Of a DNA stretch of 15,522 nt, positions 14,701 to 15,522 are shown in pieces. Position numbers and translations under genes: made by a program. A model generated the notes under the pieces. The model was not told where the DNA came from. It made no database searches and saw nothing but the letters and a program-made list of their open reading frames with translations. The stretch spans positions 1 to 15,522 of the forward strand of contig SFOK01000032.1 of assembly GCA_004552395.1 (NCBI GenBank). The letters are read 5' to 3'. Position 1 is the stretch's first letter. The number at the start of each line of letters is the position of its first letter. Source of the DNA: Bacteroidales bacterium (GTDB lineage: Bacteria > Bacteroidota > Bacteroidia > Bacteroidales > Muribaculaceae).

Positions 14701-15123
14701 CGCTTCCGCATCGAACTTGTGAAAGCCGCCATGGTGCTCAGCCGCGACCCTAAGCGCGACCGCGAGACCCTGCGGCTCGTCAGGACCATACGCCGCAAGA
14801 TGCCCGCCCACTCCATCCCCTGGACCGGCTTCATGCTCCCCGACAGCACCTACACCGACGAAGGCGCCGAACTCGCCCTCGCCATGCTCCGCGTCGCCTC
14901 CCGCCTCAACCCCGCCGCCGCCTCCCGCGTCGTGGCCGACTCACTGCTACGCGATGCCCGCGCCCTCTACCGCGAACGGCTCGCCGACACACGCCGCTAC
15001 TGGCGCTACCGCCACGCCCTCCCCAAACCCCAGCGCAAATTCGTCAGCGACCGCACCGCCGCCCTCTCCAACGCCCACCACCGCGTCCTCCACCTCCCCG
15101 ACTCCTTCCCCGCCCTCCGCTAA
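11704..15123 (+). CDS. DUF2723 (GT117-like) multi-pass membrane glycosyltransferase
   Basis: The 1139-residue protein has the DUF2723 hallmarks in order: a first membrane helix (about 20-37), then DPSASYWDCPEY (39-50), HPPGNP (61-66), a helix ending in WFSAVEAEVYA (153-163), GVHELNLL (205-212), and NQPPTQARDRDYSF at about 628-641. Many further hydrophobic helices lie between 85 and 320 and between 570 and 710, and a soluble C-terminal half follows. This layout is GT-C-like: lipid-linked sugar donor, active site on the outer face. The human DUF2723 protein TMEM260 is a protein O-mannosyltransferase, so transfer of a sugar to exported proteins is a fair guess for this one, not shown. Residues 915-955 are a low-complexity Ser/Glu/Gly/Val stretch with SFESG twice. 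The gene has its own promoter and is monocistronic. The start is fixed by the promoter just upstream. Confidence 0.9.
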   Translation: MSDISDLNRMSMGRFLRLDRLTALLTGLVALATYLLTIDPSASYWDCPEYVAVADKLLTGHPPGNPMWMLAARFMVNFAPDVMHKALAVNLLSAVTTALAAAILCRTATLLLTGRWLGERKMRRRGVPLSRGWLSLSAGAAGGLALAWSDSVWFSAVEAEVYAFSLLLTALAIWLTLLWGAKAGTPHADRYLILVAFITGAGMGVHELNLLSLPTVALIIGYRTRRPGAPRWRSWAFLAGGCLLVILLLKGFLPLVFFLGGQAELLAVNRLGLPFSTGLVTFWLLLLAALTSAAIALQQSRRFLRALCLSCWALLMFCIGFSCYALVLIRSNANPFLNVGSPDNIFSFRAYYERDQYGSTPLLHGPVFGAPRLIEVHNRPDGSHDLTHYRNTHPRATYAKGGGGSVPPVLTSSFASEADKAENARLAARGSDCYFVTGYSFRGERVPEMCVWFPRMYSNRDADVTGYEGWGGLSRESMTPITDATLYVDPAGHRVDIPGHEPDTLYRPTLLQNLRYFAAYQISYMYLRYLWWNFAGRHNDLTGSGEPDGGLPATGIGSVDALFASPAEMPADIAEDNPGHNIYYFIPLIFGIAGAASLLRRGRRGKMADSVIASLFFFTGMAIVIYLNQPPTQARDRDYSFLGSWYAFCIWIGAAAFPLFGALRRLAALRLKMTRKTVRGIVAASAALTLLVPVWILTRTTDDHDRSNRSAVSDMARNTLASVPRDAILFLDTDNSVFPAIYAQSVEEVRRDVFVVNMPYLSMPDYVARLGLSPWGYPGLRLTVPQGWLLSDRLAYVELPVGGDWMDASEALRQLYSSEPDADRVYAKMPTSRVLLPLGRDTIRLDLREVNGGSGLMPFDMLATLDIIASNLSSPKPRAMAWDAAASAPFQTRLRPFMRRCGVVWILDPDGSFESGVTSFESGSESGADGVPSAQTVVETSDVSSVGAKPSQGINPSLRLPTPLEALKMARNANGVYRWGMIDPNRSTYFDPLTASRLTRFRIELVKAAMVLSRDPKRDRETLRLVRTIRRKMPAHSIPWTGFMLPDSTYTDEGAELALAMLRVASRLNPAAASRVVADSLLRDARALYRERLADTRRYWRYRHALPKPQRKFVSDRTAALSNAHHRVLHLPDSFPALR

Positions 15124-15143
15124 TCCCCCCGTCCTCCGCTAAT
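15114..15143. repeat. 11-bp direct repeat spanning the DUF2723 stop codon
   Basis: CCTCCGCTAAT occurs at 15114-15124, where it contains the TAA stop, and again at 15133-15143, a 19-bp period. Both copies are followed by C-runs. Confidence 0.8.
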
Positions 15144-15187
15144 TCCCCTTGCGTTTCATCAGATCCCGCGCCTTCTCCGCCCCTGAG

Positions 15188-15227
15188 GCGCCACTGTGCG
15201 CAAAAAAGCGCCCCTGTGCGCAAAAAA
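15188..15227. repeat. 20-bp tandem duplication
   Basis: Two adjacent 20-bp units (15188-15207 and 15208-15227) differ at one base. Each ends in GTGCGC followed by a run of A. Confidence 0.9.
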
Positions 15228-15269
15228 ATTGGACTCTTCAGCGCAAAAATTGGACTCTTCAGCGCAAAA
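15228..15269. repeat. 21-bp perfect tandem duplication
   Basis: ATTGGACTCTTCAGCGC plus AAAA is repeated exactly at 15228-15248 and 15249-15269. It continues directly from the 20-bp duplication, and all four units contain GCGCAAAA. Confidence 0.92.
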
Positions 15270-15294
15270 AAAATTGAAAAAACGCCCTCAACTT

Positions 15295-15325
15295 TTGGTC
15301 AAATAAAAAACAATTGCTAACTTTG
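15295..15325 (+). promoter_or_regulatory. Promoter of tRNA-Leu
   Basis: TTG (15295-15297), 20 bases, then TAACTTTG (15318-15325) is a full Bacteroidetes promoter match. It ends 11 bases before the tRNA 5' end. A-rich sequence lies upstream and in the spacer. Confidence 0.8.
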
Positions 15326-15336
15326 CACCGTCAAAA

Positions 15337-15417
15337 GCCCAGGTGGCGGAATGGTAGACGCGCTCGTTTCAGGTGCGAGTGCTGAGAGGCGTGCAGGTTC
15401 GAGTCCTGTTCTGGGCA
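15337..15417 (+). tRNA. tRNA-Leu, anticodon CAG
   Basis: The sequence folds as a class II tRNA. The acceptor stem GCCCAGG pairs with TCTGGGC, with discriminator A at 15417. The D arm holds GCGGAATGGTAGACGC. The anticodon stem CTCGT/GCGAG encloses the loop TTCAGGT, giving anticodon CAG, which reads CUG leucine codons. A variable arm follows, then the T arm GCAGG/CCTGT around TTCGAGT. CCA is not encoded: CTA follows the discriminator, as is usual in Bacteroidetes. Length is 81 bases. It has its own promoter and is followed by a strong hairpin. Confidence 0.97.
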
Positions 15418-15422
15418 CTACA

Positions 15423-15468
15423 AGAGGCTGTGTCGTAATTAAGGTTTACGGCGCAGCCTCTGATTTTT
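15423..15468 (+). terminator. Long hairpin terminator after tRNA-Leu
   Basis: AGAGGCTGTGTCGTAA (from 15423) pairs with TTACGGCGCAGCCTCT (to 15461), a 16-bp stem with two G-U pairs and a short loop, followed by GATTTTT. The start lies six bases after the tRNA. The sequence also resembles inverted-repeat ends of small mobile elements, see findings. Confidence 0.8.
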
Positions 15469-15522
15469 GAGCCCAGATGTTAGGATATTTTTCAGGCAAC
15501 AGATTTTTGAGGATTTTCCGAA

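Noticed and set aside
15188..15269. CRISPR array
   Set aside because: Units are directly adjacent with no unique spacers and there are no cas genes.
15469..15522. Possible start of another gene or insertion sequence at the right edge
   Set aside because: Only about 50 bases without a start codon context or recognisable motif; nothing can be supported.

Overview
The window looks like chromosomal DNA from a GC-rich member of the Bacteroidales, plausibly Muribaculaceae; the family-level guess is inference. Supporting signs are the Bacteroidetes-type promoter (TTG, 19-20 bp, TAnnTTTG) seen repeatedly, the lack of Shine-Dalgarno sequences before most starts, a DUF2723 membrane protein, a small HTH protein of a kind common in Bacteroides relatives, a GH16 enzyme with a Por-secretion-like C-terminal tail, and a tRNA gene without an encoded CCA.

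Layout. (1) 1-444: an open frame entering from the left edge whose first ~45 codons are the middle of UDP-galactopyranose mutase (Glf) and whose remainder is a complete HigA-type antitoxin, so glf has been cut and joined to higA. (2) 457-1080, minus: GNAT acetyltransferase, convergent with it. (3) 1290-1958, minus: two paralogous small lipoproteins built of 11-residue helical repeats, with a shared promoter and a strong terminator. (4) 2202-2477, minus: small HTH regulator with a long apparent leader. (5) 3045-4439, plus: membrane-anchored Hanks-type Ser/Thr kinase, convergent with (6) 4513-5091, minus: a putative DNA-binding protein. (7) 5165-7274, plus: a tightly overlapping operon of family 2 glycosyltransferase, phosphoribosyltransferase and HAD phosphatase, divergent from (6) across a 73-bp region holding both promoters. 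(8) 7527-11534, plus: a 1335-residue secreted multidomain GH16 beta-glucanase. (9) 11704-15123, plus: DUF2723/GT117-like membrane glycosyltransferase. (10) 15114-15273: short tandem duplications with helically spaced A-tracts, followed by promoter, tRNA-Leu(CAG) and a terminator hairpin.

How it fits together. Much of the content concerns the cell surface and glycans: a Glf remnant, a GT2-PRT-HAD operon that could add ribofuranose from PRPP in two steps, a secreted beta-1,3-glucanase, a likely protein-O-glycosyltransferase-like protein and two repeat lipoproteins. There is no SusC/SusD pair, CRISPR array, complete insertion sequence or recognisable phage gene. The most interesting items are the glf::higA junction, the candidate ribofuranosylation operon, the 11-mer repeat lipoprotein pair, the several starts placed almost on top of their promoters, and the repeat tract upstream of the tRNA.
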